From: Ramlibacter tataouinensis
Lineage (GTDB): Bacteria > Pseudomonadota > Gammaproteobacteria > Burkholderiales > Burkholderiaceae_C
NCBI GenBank assembly: GCA_002427815.1
Contig: DIZF01000018.1
Span: forward strand, 27,077-49,311
Direction of reading: 5' to 3'
Length of the DNA stretch: 22,235 nt
The position numbers were made by a program, and so were the translations under genes. The notes under the pieces were generated by a model. It had not been told where the DNA came from, did no database searches, and saw only the letters and a list, made by a program, of their open reading frames with translations. Positions 7,049 through 22,064 of the stretch are shown piece by piece. Numbering within the stretch: position 1 is the first letter of the stretch; each line of letters starts with the position of its first letter.

Positions 7049-7659
7049 TTCGGGCTCTCGTTGGGCAGGCGCTGGTTGCGCTCGGCGGAGAGGTGCCAGT
7101 CGGCCTGTCCCATGGCACCGATCTGGAACGGCCGCGGCAGTTGCGAGACGTCGAGCCGGAAGCGGAAGTCGACGTTGTAGCGGGTATCGGGGTCGATGTC
7201 CTTGAGCTCGGCGATCTTCCAGTGCGAGATGCCCTGCACCGCGGCCAGGGCCTCCTCGCGGGTCTCGAAAGTCTGTCCCAGCGCCAGGCCCGAATTGCCG
7301 ATCGGACTGGGCGAGACGATCAGGCGCCAGCGCCGGGTCAGCGGCTGGTAAGACAGCCTCATGTGGCGCGCGGCCGTCGCCACCTCCTTGTCGTACCAGT
7401 ACCAGCGGTCGCGAAACACCACGGCGTCGGCCACGAAGAACATCGGGATGCCCTTGTCCAGGGCTTCGTCAATGATGGCGGGCAGCTCGAATTTGACGTA
7501 GGCGGACAGCAGGACGCCTTCGTCGCCGCGCTCCAGGCGCAGCTGGGTGATCTCGGTGCCGGGCGCCTGTGCCAGCGCCGGTGGCGTCAGCGCGAGCAGG
7601 CAGCCGGCCAGCGCGCCCAGCAATGCGCGTTCAAGAGCCCGGCCCAGCCGGGCCCGCAC
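7045..7659 (-). CDS. DUF4390 domain-containing secreted protein
   Basis: I recognise this as the DUF4390 family, conserved next to rsmB and ntrY homologues in betaproteobacteria and without a known function. The GTG at 7659 gives 204 aa with a tidy signal peptide: a basic start (VRARLGRALER), a hydrophobic core and a cleavage site at ALA-QA. The mature protein includes the conserved-looking DRWYWYDKEV and YQPLTRRWRLI segments. An ATG at 7728 in the same frame would add 23 residues but would overlap rsmB by 98 nt. The shorter form overlaps it by 29 nt, and I prefer it. No clear ribosome binding site decides between them. Export and a link to the sensor kinase's outer domain are inferences from the operon. 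Confidence 0.8.
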   Translation of the reverse strand: MRARLGRALERALLGALAGCLLALTPPALAQAPGTEITQLRLERGDEGVLLSAYVKFELPAIIDEALDKGIPMFFVADAVVFRDRWYWYDKEVATAARHMRLSYQPLTRRWRLIVSPSPIGNSGLALGQTFETREEALAAVQGISHWKIAELKDIDPDTRYNVDFRFRLDVSQLPRPFQIGAMGQADWHLSAERNQRLPNESPK

Positions 7660-9013
7660 CGGCGATTTTTTCGAACAAAGCGTAATAGAAACCGTCGTGA
7701 TCACCTTCCAGATTGTCCGGGACGCCATTGGCCTTTACCCCCGTTTGCGGCATTAAATGGCCGGGTGCGGGGCGCGAAACCGCGTCTTTGTTGTGCGCAA
7801 CAAACGTTTGCGCCTGGACCTCGCCTTCGGCGCGAAACACCGAGCAGGTGCAGTAGAGCAGGCGGCCGCCCGGCTTGAGGAGCGGCCACAGCACCGCCAG
7901 CAACCCGGCCTGCACCGCCGCGAGCTGGGCAATATCGCTCTCGCGGCGCAGCCAGCGCACGTCGGGGTGTCGCCGCACGATGCCGGACGCCGTGCACGGC
8001 GCATCGAGCAGGATGGCATCGAACGGCTGGCCGTCCCACCAGGCGGAAGGCTCGCGCGCGTCAGCGGCCAGCACACGCGCCGTGAGGCGCAGCCGCCGCA
8101 AGGTTTCATGGATGCGCTCGCATCGGAGGGGGTCGACATCCAGCGCAGTGACCTGGGCGTCGGCCAGTTCCAGCAGGTGCCCGGTCTTGCCGCCCGGCGC
8201 GGCGCAGGCGTCGAGGATGGCCAGCGGACGGCCTGGTTCCAGCCCCTGCAGCAGCAGTGGCGCGGCCAGTTGCGCGGCGGCGTCCTGCACCGAGACCAGG
8301 CCCTCGTCAAAACCCGGCACTTCATGCACGGGACGGGGGCGAGCCAGGACCACACCATGCTGCCCGACGGCAGATGCATCGATCGCGGCCGCTTTCAGCG
8401 TCGCCAGGTACTGCGCCGGCGACGCCCGGCGCGCATTGACGCGCAAGGTCATCGGCGCCTGGGAATTGTTGGCCTCCAGGATCGCCCGCCAATGTTGGGG
8501 GTGATCTTGCTGCAGCCGCCGGATCCACCACAGCGGGTGGTTCCAGCGCGCCACCAGATCCGCATCGGTGGCGGCGACGAGCGCGTCGCGCTCCCGCAGG
8601 AAGCGGCGCAGGCAGGCATTGATGAAACCGGCCTGGCCTTGGGCCGCGGCGCTGCGTTTGGCGGCCTCCACGGCCTGGTCGACCAGGGTGAAGACCTCGT
8701 ACGGCGCCTCGGCCTGCGACCAGCACAGGGCCAGCGCCGTGCACAGCAAGGCGTCAGCCGGTGCCGGCGGGGTCCGACGCGCCAGCAGATGCCGCAAGGC
8801 CTCGGCGCGACCCAGGCTGCGCAAGGCCTGGAACGCCAGCGCCTGGGCGCCCGGCCGCAGGCGCACGTCGACCCGCTCCATCGCGGCCGTGGCCGAATGG
8901 CCGGCGCGCACGGACTGCACCACTTCGGCCGCGGCCTGCAGCAGCCGCCAGAGCGCGGCGGACGATCCCTGGCCGGTTCCGGCGTGTGCGTAAGGGGCGG
9001 ATCCTCGCTCCAC
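7631..9013 (-). CDS. rsmB: 16S rRNA (cytosine-967-C5) methyltransferase RsmB
   Basis: The 460-aa protein matches RsmB (Sun/Fmu), which methylates C967 of 16S rRNA using S-adenosylmethionine. An N-terminal NusB-like RNA-binding domain (about 18-150) is followed by the methyltransferase domain with the SAM-binding motif DACAAPGGKT (268-277). Motif IV LLDAPCTASG carries Cys340, and motif VI YCTCS carries the catalytic Cys390. Both cysteines used for catalysis and product release are present. It starts at a GTG at 9011-9013 that shares one base with the stop of the LemA-like gene (TAGTG). Residues 1-20 are not conserved in type, so a start slightly downstream is possible. Confidence 0.93.
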   Translation of the reverse strand: MERGSAPYAHAGTGQGSSAALWRLLQAAAEVVQSVRAGHSATAAMERVDVRLRPGAQALAFQALRSLGRAEALRHLLARRTPPAPADALLCTALALCWSQAEAPYEVFTLVDQAVEAAKRSAAAQGQAGFINACLRRFLRERDALVAATDADLVARWNHPLWWIRRLQQDHPQHWRAILEANNSQAPMTLRVNARRASPAQYLATLKAAAIDASAVGQHGVVLARPRPVHEVPGFDEGLVSVQDAAAQLAAPLLLQGLEPGRPLAILDACAAPGGKTGHLLELADAQVTALDVDPLRCERIHETLRRLRLTARVLAADAREPSAWWDGQPFDAILLDAPCTASGIVRRHPDVRWLRRESDIAQLAAVQAGLLAVLWPLLKPGGRLLYCTCSVFRAEGEVQAQTFVAHNKDAVSRPAPGHLMPQTGVKANGVPDNLEGDHDGFYYALFEKIAGAGPAGPGS

Positions 9014-9600
9014 TAGCGCCCCCGCGCCTGCAGAACGGCGTCGTGGCTCTGTTCGAGGGCGAGTCCGGGCTTGAAGCCGAACACCCAGGCCAGCACCACG
9101 GCCGGGAATTGCGCAATGCCGGCGTTGTAGCGCGCCACCGCCTGGTCGAACACTTCGATGGCCGCATGGGTCTGGAGCGCCAGCTGGACCCGCCGCGCGG
9201 TGACCGTCTCGGGCAGGCGCGGGCCGGCCAGGTCATGCGCATCGTCGCGTTCGGCCCGCTCCCAGGCCATCGCCAGCACATCCCGCGCCGCGCCCAGGGC
9301 CGCGATGCCTTGCGGCTCCAGCGGCCGGCTGTGCGCGGCGGCGAGCGAGACCGCGCATTGCGCCGCTGCGCCGTGCAGCCCGGCCCAGAACGAACCCTCA
9401 GGCTCGAGCGGAGCCGGCATCGTGGCGTCGGGCAGCGGCAAGTGCTTGCGCACCAGGTCCACCTGCCTGGACAGTTCGCTCTCCAGCCCGGCGAAGGCCG
9501 CGATCGCCTCCGCCCGCAGCCGCATCAGGCGGTTGTAGGCGCCCACGGCCCAGAACGCCAGTACGCCGGCAAGGGTCCACAGAACAATCGGAGTTGGCAT
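9013..9600 (-). CDS. LemA-like membrane protein
   Basis: The 195-aa protein has one N-terminal hydrophobic segment (residues 5-21), then AYNRLMRLRAEAIAAF, and near the end AVARYNAGIAQFPAVVLAWV, both resembling the LemA family (YNxL near the N-terminus, NxFPA near the C-terminus). The part between is helical and alanine-rich. LemA proteins are membrane-anchored helical bundles of unclear function. No strong Shine-Dalgarno sequence precedes the ATG, which lies only 20 nt beyond the rpoC terminator. It is the first gene of the rsmB-ntrYX operon. Confidence 0.7.
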   Translation of the reverse strand: MPTPIVLWTLAGVLAFWAVGAYNRLMRLRAEAIAAFAGLESELSRQVDLVRKHLPLPDATMPAPLEPEGSFWAGLHGAAAQCAVSLAAAHSRPLEPQGIAALGAARDVLAMAWERAERDDAHDLAGPRLPETVTARRVQLALQTHAAIEVFDQAVARYNAGIAQFPAVVLAWVFGFKPGLALEQSHDAVLQARGR

Positions 9601-9620
9601 CGCGAGCGATCAGCACCCAT

Positions 9621-9653
9621 AAAAAAGCCCCGACCCAGGAACGGGTCGGGGCT
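9621..9653 (-). terminator. Rho-independent terminator after rpoC
   Basis: On the minus strand an 11-bp perfect GC-rich stem (AGCCCCGACCC paired with GGGTCGGGGCT, loop 9637-9642) is followed directly by a run of T residues (9621-9626 on the plus strand are AAAAAA). This is a classic intrinsic terminator, 30 nt beyond the rpoC stop, closing the rpl-rpo transcription unit. Confidence 0.95.
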
Positions 9654-9682
9654 CACAGTTTACGGTCGAAACCGCGGCGCGC

Positions 9683-13909
<4,227 letters not shown>

Positions 13910-13953
13910 TGACTCTTTCCTTTTCTCTTAATCGGTGAGCTCTGATCAGTTGA

Positions 13954-13994
13954 GGACAGAGCAAAAATTGCCAAAGCAATTTCTTGATCTGTCC
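13954..13994 (-). promoter_or_regulatory. Two-step hairpin in the rpoB-rpoC spacer
   Basis: The outer 7-bp stem pairs 13954-13960 (GGACAGA) with 13988-13994 (TCTGTCC). The inner 7-bp stem pairs 13965-13971 (AAATTGC) with 13976-13982 (GCAATTT) across a 4-nt loop. A 4/5-nt internal loop separates them. There is no U tract after the outer stem. A processing site or a structure tuning the rpoB:rpoC ratio is plausible but unproven. Confidence 0.55.
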
Positions 13995-14003
13995 CGCAAT
14001 GCA

Positions 14004-18116
<4,113 letters not shown>

Positions 18117-18191
18117 GAGATCTCCGGGCTAATGAGCTCTTGCGCAACTGACGCCGAATCCTCGAGGGCCGGGGATTCGACTTGCTTGGTG

Positions 18192-18374
18192 GGTTGGCCA
18201 CTACCAACCATGGCGGACGGCGATGCATTGCACATCGCCCGAACCAAGGCGTCTTCTGCAGTCGGGGTCAGAAGACACTAGTAAACGTTGCTTTTGCAAC
18301 GTTTACTGGTGCGTTCTTCACGCATCCTTTAAGCACCAAAGGCTGGAGGCCCTTTCGGGTCGCTCCAGCCTTGG
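18192..18374 (-). promoter_or_regulatory. Four-hairpin rplL-rpoB intergenic region (attenuator/processing region)
   Basis: In transcript order there are four stems. 18374-18336 is a 10-bp stem AAGGCTGGAG/CTCCAGCCTT with an inner CCC/GGG. 18311-18276 is a perfect 12-bp stem (AGTAAACGTTGC/GCAACGTTTACT) with an AAAA loop, extendable by 3 bp past one mismatch. 18276-18251 is an 8-bp stem GTCTTCTG/CAGAAGAC with a 10-nt loop. 18209-18192 is a 6-bp stem GGTTGG/CCAACC. None is followed by a strong U run. The E. coli rplL-rpoB spacer carries a partial attenuator and an RNase III site, and this position is equivalent. Apart from the stems, the 270-nt spacer holds no ORF that I can support. Confidence 0.65.
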
Positions 18375-18386
18375 ACCAGGGGCGAA

Positions 18387-18761
18387 TTACTTGAGTTCGA
18401 CCTTGGCGCCGGCGTCTTCCAGCTTCTTCTTGGCCGCCTCGGCGTCGGCCTTGTTAATGCCTTCCTTGACGGGCTTGGGTGCGCCGTCCACCAGGTCCTT
18501 GGCTTCTTTCAGGCCGAGGCCGGTGATTTCGCGCACGGCCTTGATGACCTGCACCTTGTTGGCGCCGACTTCGCTCAGCTGCACCGTGAACTCGGTCTTC
18601 TCTTCAGCGACTACGGCGGCGGGACCGGCAGCACCGGCGGGCGCGGCCATGGCGGCGGCGCTCACGCCGAACTTCTCTTCGATGGCTTTCACCAGGTCGT
18701 TGAGTTCCATGACCGTCATGCTGTCCAGCGAGGTCAGAAATGCGTCTTTATCGAATGCCAT
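18387..18761 (-). CDS. rplL: 50S ribosomal protein L7/L12
   Basis: The 124-aa protein is L7/L12, the multi-copy stalk protein that recruits translational GTPases. The N-terminal dimerisation domain (residues 1-35) is followed by an alanine/glycine-rich hinge (about 36-52). The C-terminal GTPase-contact domain contains VGANKVQVIKAVREITGLGL and a lysine-rich KEAKDLVDGAPKPVKEG. The ATG at 18761 has AGGA 8 nt upstream. It follows rplJ by 41 nt, so L10 and L12 are made from one message, as their complex requires. Confidence 0.99.
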   Translation of the reverse strand: MAFDKDAFLTSLDSMTVMELNDLVKAIEEKFGVSAAAMAAPAGAAGPAAVVAEEKTEFTVQLSEVGANKVQVIKAVREITGLGLKEAKDLVDGAPKPVKEGINKADAEAAKKKLEDAGAKVELK

Positions 18762-18802
18762 TTTTGATTTCCTAAAAATTAAGTTGGTGAAACAGCCGCG
18801 CG

Positions 18803-19339
18803 TCAGGCGGGGGCTGTCTCCGCAGGCGCCGCTTCAGCCGTAGCTTCTGCGCCGCCACCTCGTTTCGCTGCCAACGCGCTCAGCACAACGGCTGTGCGCG
18901 AGATCGGCGACATCAACAAGCCACAAAGCTGGGCCAGCAACACTTCCTTGGAGGGAATGTTGGCCAGTCGCTTCACGCCATTGACGTCCAGGGCCTTGCC
19001 CGCAAATGCACCGCCGCGAATCACCAGCTTGTCGTTGGTTTTCGCGAAGTCAGCCACCACTTTCGCGGCGGCGACAGCATCGACGGAAAAGCCGTAGATC
19101 AGCGGGCCGGTCATCTGGTCGCCGACGACTTCAAAAGCGCTTCCCGCGACAGCACGGCGAGCCAGGGTGTTTTTCAACACGCTCAGGTTCACGCCCTTGC
19201 TGCGCGCATCGTTGCGCAGTTTGGTCATGTCAGCGACCGTGATGCCGCGGTATTCCGCCATCACCAGCGTTTGAGCTTTGGCGGCGAGGCCGGTCACCTG
19301 TTCGATGACCGCTTGCTTCTCACTGCGATTCAGACTCAA
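18803..19339 (-). CDS. rplJ: 50S ribosomal protein L10
   Basis: The 178-aa protein is L10, which anchors the L7/L12 dimers to the ribosome. It begins MSLNRSEKQAVIEQV and contains the conserved YRGITVADMTKLR segment; the C-terminal part is the L12-binding helix, ending in an alanine-rich tail. The start codon is TTG (19339-19337), supported by an AAGGAG site 6 nt upstream. No in-frame ATG nearby would preserve the conserved N-terminus. A 5' L10-leader fold lies upstream, consistent with repression of its own translation by the L10-L12 complex. Confidence 0.98.
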   Translation of the reverse strand: MSLNRSEKQAVIEQVTGLAAKAQTLVMAEYRGITVADMTKLRNDARSKGVNLSVLKNTLARRAVAGSAFEVVGDQMTGPLIYGFSVDAVAAAKVVADFAKTNDKLVIRGGAFAGKALDVNGVKRLANIPSKEVLLAQLCGLLMSPISRTAVVLSALAAKRGGGAEATAEAAPAETAPA

Positions 19340-19349
19340 GGTCTACTCC

Positions 19350-19500
19350 TTCTCAATGTGCCTTCGGGTCTGCACCCTGGGACACGCCTCATTGCAGCGA
19401 CCAACTGTTCGAAGAAATCTCTCGTTTTCCTCTGCAGCGGGATCGCCATCTGCGTTGGCCTCGATTAAGCGCATCGCTGCGCACCAACGGTCTTGGATGG
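19350..19500 (-). promoter_or_regulatory. Ribosomal protein L10 leader RNA (autoregulatory)
   Basis: On the minus-strand RNA, CCATC (19500-19496) pairs with GATGG (19450-19446) and GTTGG (19488-19484) pairs with CCAAC (19458-19454). They are separated by an asymmetric internal loop, CAAGACC on one side and GCA on the other, resembling a kink-turn. The enclosed arm ends in GCGCA/TGCGC closing a GCGA GNRA tetraloop (19469-19482). This matches my knowledge of the L10-leader family, where L10(L12)4 binds and blocks rplJ translation. Further downstream, CAATG and CATTG can pair close to the rplJ ribosome binding site. The 5' and 3' limits are approximate. Confidence 0.82.
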
Positions 19501-19544
19501 CCCACCGGTTTCCTTGACTAAGGCCCCCGACGACCCACCACATC

Positions 19545-19567
19545 GGCCGACCCTTGCGGGGTCGGCC
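19545..19567 (-). promoter_or_regulatory. GC-rich hairpin after rplA, without U tract
   Basis: A perfect 9-bp stem (GGCCGACCC paired with GGGTCGGCC, 5-nt loop 19554-19558) begins 15 nt beyond the rplA stop. No T run follows on the minus strand, so it is more likely a 3'-end stabiliser, pause or partial terminator between the rplKA and rplJL-rpoBC parts than a full terminator. Confidence 0.6.
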
Positions 19568-19582
19568 CATTTCCTTTCGCGC

Positions 19583-20278
19583 TTACGCCGACAGGGTTTG
19601 CGTGTCCACCCGGACGCCCAGACCCATGGTCGACGAAACCGCCACCTTCTTCAGGTACACACCTTTGCTCGTGGCCGGCTTGGCCTTGTTCAGCGCATCC
19701 ACCAGGGCCACCAGGTTGCCTTGCAGCTTGTCCGACTCGAACGAGCGGCGGCCGATGGTGGCGTGGACGATGCCGGCCTTGTCGGCGCGGAACTGCACCT
19801 GGCCTGCCTTGGCGTTCTTCACCGCGGTTGCCACGTCGGGCGTGACGGTGCCGACCTTGGGGTTGGGCATCAGGCCGCGCGGGCCCAGGATCTGGCCCAG
19901 CGTTCCCACCACGCGCATCGCGTCGGGAGCGGCAATCACCACGTCGAACGGCATGTCGCCGGCTTTCACGCGGGCAGCCAGGTCCTCCATGCCGACGATG
20001 TCGGCACCGGCGGCCTTGGCTTCCTCGGCCTTGGCACCCTGGGCGAACACGGCCACGCGCTTGGTCTTGCCGGTACCGTTGGGCAGAACGACCGCCCCGC
20101 GAACCACCTGATCCGATTTCTTGGGGTCGATGCCCAGCTGCACGGCCACGTCGATCGACTCATCGAACTTGGCGGTGGCGGCTTCTTTCACAAGGCCCAG
20201 GGCTTCGCTGAAAGCGTACAGCTTGGTGCTGTCGACCTTGCCCTGCAGGGCTTTCTGTTTCTTGGTGAGCTGGGTCAT
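19583..20278 (-). CDS. rplA: 50S ribosomal protein L1
   Basis: The 231-aa protein is L1, part of the mobile stalk at the ribosomal E site and, in many bacteria, the translational repressor of the rplK-rplA message. Recognisable segments are GTGKTKRVAVFAQG, the PDAMRVVGTLGQILGPRGLM loop with PNPKVGTV after it, and a C-terminal SSTMGLGVRVD. Its ATG directly abuts the rplK stop (TAAATG, no gap), and its GGAGG site lies inside the end of rplK, so the two genes are translationally coupled. Confidence 0.99.
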   Translation of the reverse strand: MTQLTKKQKALQGKVDSTKLYAFSEALGLVKEAATAKFDESIDVAVQLGIDPKKSDQVVRGAVVLPNGTGKTKRVAVFAQGAKAEEAKAAGADIVGMEDLAARVKAGDMPFDVVIAAPDAMRVVGTLGQILGPRGLMPNPKVGTVTPDVATAVKNAKAGQVQFRADKAGIVHATIGRRSFESDKLQGNLVALVDALNKAKPATSKGVYLKKVAVSSTMGLGVRVDTQTLSA

Positions 20279-20710
20279 TTACAGGCCCTCCACCGTGATG
20301 CCCATCGAACGGGCCGAACCGGCCAGCGTTCGGATGGCGGCATCCACGCTCGCGGCGTTCATGTCCTTGAGCTTGGTCTTGGCGATTTCCTCGAGCTGGG
20401 CCCGGGTGATCTTGCCGACCTTGTTGCTGTGCGGCGTAGCCGAACCCTTTTCCAGCTTGACGGCCTTCTTGATCAGCACCGTGGCGGGCGGGGTCTTGAT
20501 GATGAAGGTGAAGCTCTTGTCCGCGTAGGCGGTGATCACCACCGGCAGCGGCAGGCCGGGCTCGACACCCTGGGTCTGGGCGTTGAACGCCTTGCAGAAC
20601 TCCATGATGTTCAGGCCGCGCTGGCCCAGCGCCGGGCCGATCGGCGGCGACGGATTGGCCTTGCCAGCCGGGACTTGCAGCTTGACAAAACCGACAATTT
20701 TCTTTGCCAT
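20279..20710 (-). CDS. rplK: 50S ribosomal protein L11
   Basis: The 143-aa protein is L11, which with 23S rRNA forms the GTPase-associated centre and is the site of thiostrepton binding and RelA activation. The N-terminal domain has the proline-rich GKANPSPPIGPALGQRG. The C-terminal RNA-binding domain ends in ARSMGITVEGL. The ATG at 20710 has AAGGAG about 10 nt upstream. It follows nusG by 122 nt and is coupled to rplA. Confidence 0.99.
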   Translation of the reverse strand: MAKKIVGFVKLQVPAGKANPSPPIGPALGQRGLNIMEFCKAFNAQTQGVEPGLPLPVVITAYADKSFTFIIKTPPATVLIKKAVKLEKGSATPHSNKVGKITRAQLEEIAKTKLKDMNAASVDAAIRTLAGSARSMGITVEGL

Positions 20711-20799
20711 GGTTTCTTTACTCCTTGCGGGTGATAGCGCCTTGGCGTGGTTTTTTCATTTCCTGCCTCGGCTCCCCGGGGTTGCAGCTCAATAAGTGC

Positions 20800-20826
20800 T
20801 TTCGCGCCGAGCTGAAAAGCGCGAAA
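20800..20826 (-). promoter_or_regulatory. Short hairpin in the nusG-rplK spacer
   Basis: TTTCGCGC (20800-20807) pairs perfectly with GCGCGAAA (20819-20826) over an 11-nt loop, just after the nusG stop. There is no U tract. The 122-nt spacer otherwise shows only a CCCCGGGG palindrome and the rplK ribosome binding site. A processing or pause role is possible; the evidence is only the stem. Confidence 0.4.
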
Positions 20827-20832
20827 AGGGGC

Positions 20833-21438
20833 TCAGGTCTTTTCGACCTGAGAAAATTCCAGTTCCACCGGCGTCGCACGACCGAAAATCGTGACCGACA
20901 CGCGGACCTTGTTCTTCTCGTAGTTGACTTCCTCCACGGTGCCGTTGAAGTCGGTAAACGGGCCGTCCTTGACGCGCACGTATTCGCCGGTGATGAACTC
21001 GACCTTGTGGCGGGGCTTTTCGGTGCCCTCTTCCATCTGGCCCAGGATCTTGGCGACTTCTTCTTCGGAAATCGGGGCCGGGCGGTTCTTGGCGCCGCCA
21101 ACAAAGCCGGTCACCTTGTTGGTGTGCTTGACCAGGTGCCAGGTGTCGTCGTTCATGATCATCTGCACCAGCACATAGCCCGGGTAGAAGCGCCGCTCGG
21201 AGGTCTTCTTCTGCCCGTTCTTGATCTCAACCACTTCCTCGGTCGGCACCAGGATCTCGCCGAACATGTCCTGCATGCCGGCGCGGTTGATGCGCTCGCG
21301 GATGTTGCGCTCCACGGCCTTCTCCATGCCCGAATACGCATGGACCACGTACCAGTGCATGTCCGGATGGACCGGCTTGGCCGGTGCCGGCACATCCGTG
21401 GCCGGCGTTTCGGCGGCGGTGTCTGTGATATCGCTCAT
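20833..21438 (-). CDS. nusG: Transcription termination/antitermination protein NusG
   Basis: The 201-aa protein is NusG, which binds the RNA polymerase clamp and links it to Rho or to ribosomal S10. The NGN domain starts at about residue 28 (HWYVVHAYSGMEKAV) and includes RRFYPGYVLVQM. The KOW domain is at about 148-200 (GEYVRVKDGPFTDFNGTVEE). The first 26 residues are a low-complexity proline/alanine/threonine extension before the conserved domain. The frame stays open further upstream inside secE, but the ATG at 21438 shares its A with the secE stop (TAATG), a typical coupled start. Confidence 0.98.
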   Translation of the reverse strand: MSDITDTAAETPATDVPAPAKPVHPDMHWYVVHAYSGMEKAVERNIRERINRAGMQDMFGEILVPTEEVVEIKNGQKKTSERRFYPGYVLVQMIMNDDTWHLVKHTNKVTGFVGGAKNRPAPISEEEVAKILGQMEEGTEKPRHKVEFITGEYVRVKDGPFTDFNGTVEEVNYEKNKVRVSVTIFGRATPVELEFSQVEKT

Positions 21439-21821
21439 TACTTCTTCCACCCCAAAAGCAGGTCGTAGAACACCCATTCCAGGGTCTTGTCGGTCAGCCA
21501 CAGGAAGAGCGCCATCACGGCGCAGAAACCGATGACGTACAAGGTCATCTGAACGGCTTCCTTGCGGGACGGCCAGACGACCTTTTTCACTTCCTTCCAG
21601 GAGTCGCGGCCAAAAGCCACGAATTCCTTGCCGGACTCGGCGGTCATGAACACCACGAACGCCGCAGCCAGCCCGACCAGCAAGGCTCCCCACTGCGCGA
21701 CCGGACCCTGCCTGCCCAGCAGGTAAAAGCCCGCCACGGCGGCGATCACCAGGGCGGCGGCTGCGCCCAGCTTGGCCTTGTCGGCGCTGGTACTGACGGT
21801 TTCAACTTGAGAAGTGGCCAT
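21438..21821 (-). CDS. secE: Preprotein translocase subunit SecE
   Basis: The 127-aa protein is a three-segment SecE, an essential inner-membrane partner of SecY. Hydrophobic stretches lie at about residues 17-36, 43-60 and 93-110. The conserved amphipathic region EVKKVVWPSRKEAVQM (77-92) precedes the last membrane segment, as in other SecE proteins. Only a weak AGGA lies upstream of the ATG at 21821. It overlaps nusG by one base. Confidence 0.97.
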   Translation of the reverse strand: MATSQVETVSTSADKAKLGAAAALVIAAVAGFYLLGRQGPVAQWGALLVGLAAAFVVFMTAESGKEFVAFGRDSWKEVKKVVWPSRKEAVQMTLYVIGFCAVMALFLWLTDKTLEWVFYDLLLGWKK

Positions 21822-21849
21822 ATGCGGCGTGTTCCTGCTTCAATTCACT

Positions 21850-21890
21850 GCGCCTTTTGAGGCGCCAAACCCGCCGGGTTGCGGCGGGTT
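21850..21890 (-). terminator. Two tandem hairpins between tRNA-Trp and secE
   Basis: A 9-bp stem (AACCCGCCG 21868-21876 with CGGCGGGTT 21882-21890, 5-nt loop) is followed in the transcript by a 6-bp stem (GCGCCT 21850-21855 with AGGCGC 21860-21865, 4-nt loop). No U run follows on the minus strand; the T-rich side (GTTTTG) is on the plus strand. They could end or process the tuf-tRNA-Trp transcript, letting part of the polymerases continue into secE. The type is uncertain. Confidence 0.5.
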
Positions 21891-21935
21891 GTTTTGCTAA
21901 GCTCGCCTCACGGCGGGCCGGGGCCACCACTCAGG

Positions 21936-22011
21936 TGGCAGGGGCAGTAGGAATCGAACCTACAACCTTCGGTTTTGGAGACCGACGCTCTGCCAATTGA
22001 GCTATACCCCT
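21936..22011 (-). tRNA. tRNA-Trp (anticodon CCA)
   Basis: The minus strand gives a 76-nt cloverleaf, starting AGGGGTATAGCTC and ending CTGCCCCTGCCA with an encoded CCA. The anticodon loop CTCCAAA has anticodon CCA (tryptophan). All stems pair, with the usual discriminator G. It sits between tuf and secE, the standard location in betaproteobacteria and enterobacteria, so it is likely cut out of a longer transcript. Confidence 0.98.
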
Positions 22012-22023
22012 TCGTAACGGACG

Positions 22024-22058
22024 AAAACGCGGATCGCTCGCTGCGCGAACGACCGCGT
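22024..22058 (-). terminator. Terminator/attenuator after tuf
   Basis: On the minus strand a stem of about 14 bp pairs 22058-22045 (ACGCGGTCGTTCGC) with 22041-22027 (GCGAGCGATCCGCGT), with one bulged A, one G-U pair and a 3-nt loop. A short T run (four T, 22027-22024) follows. It lies 7 nt after the tuf stop. The short T run suggests partial termination, with read-through into tRNA-Trp and secE. Confidence 0.7.
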
Positions 22059-22064
22059 CCTTGC

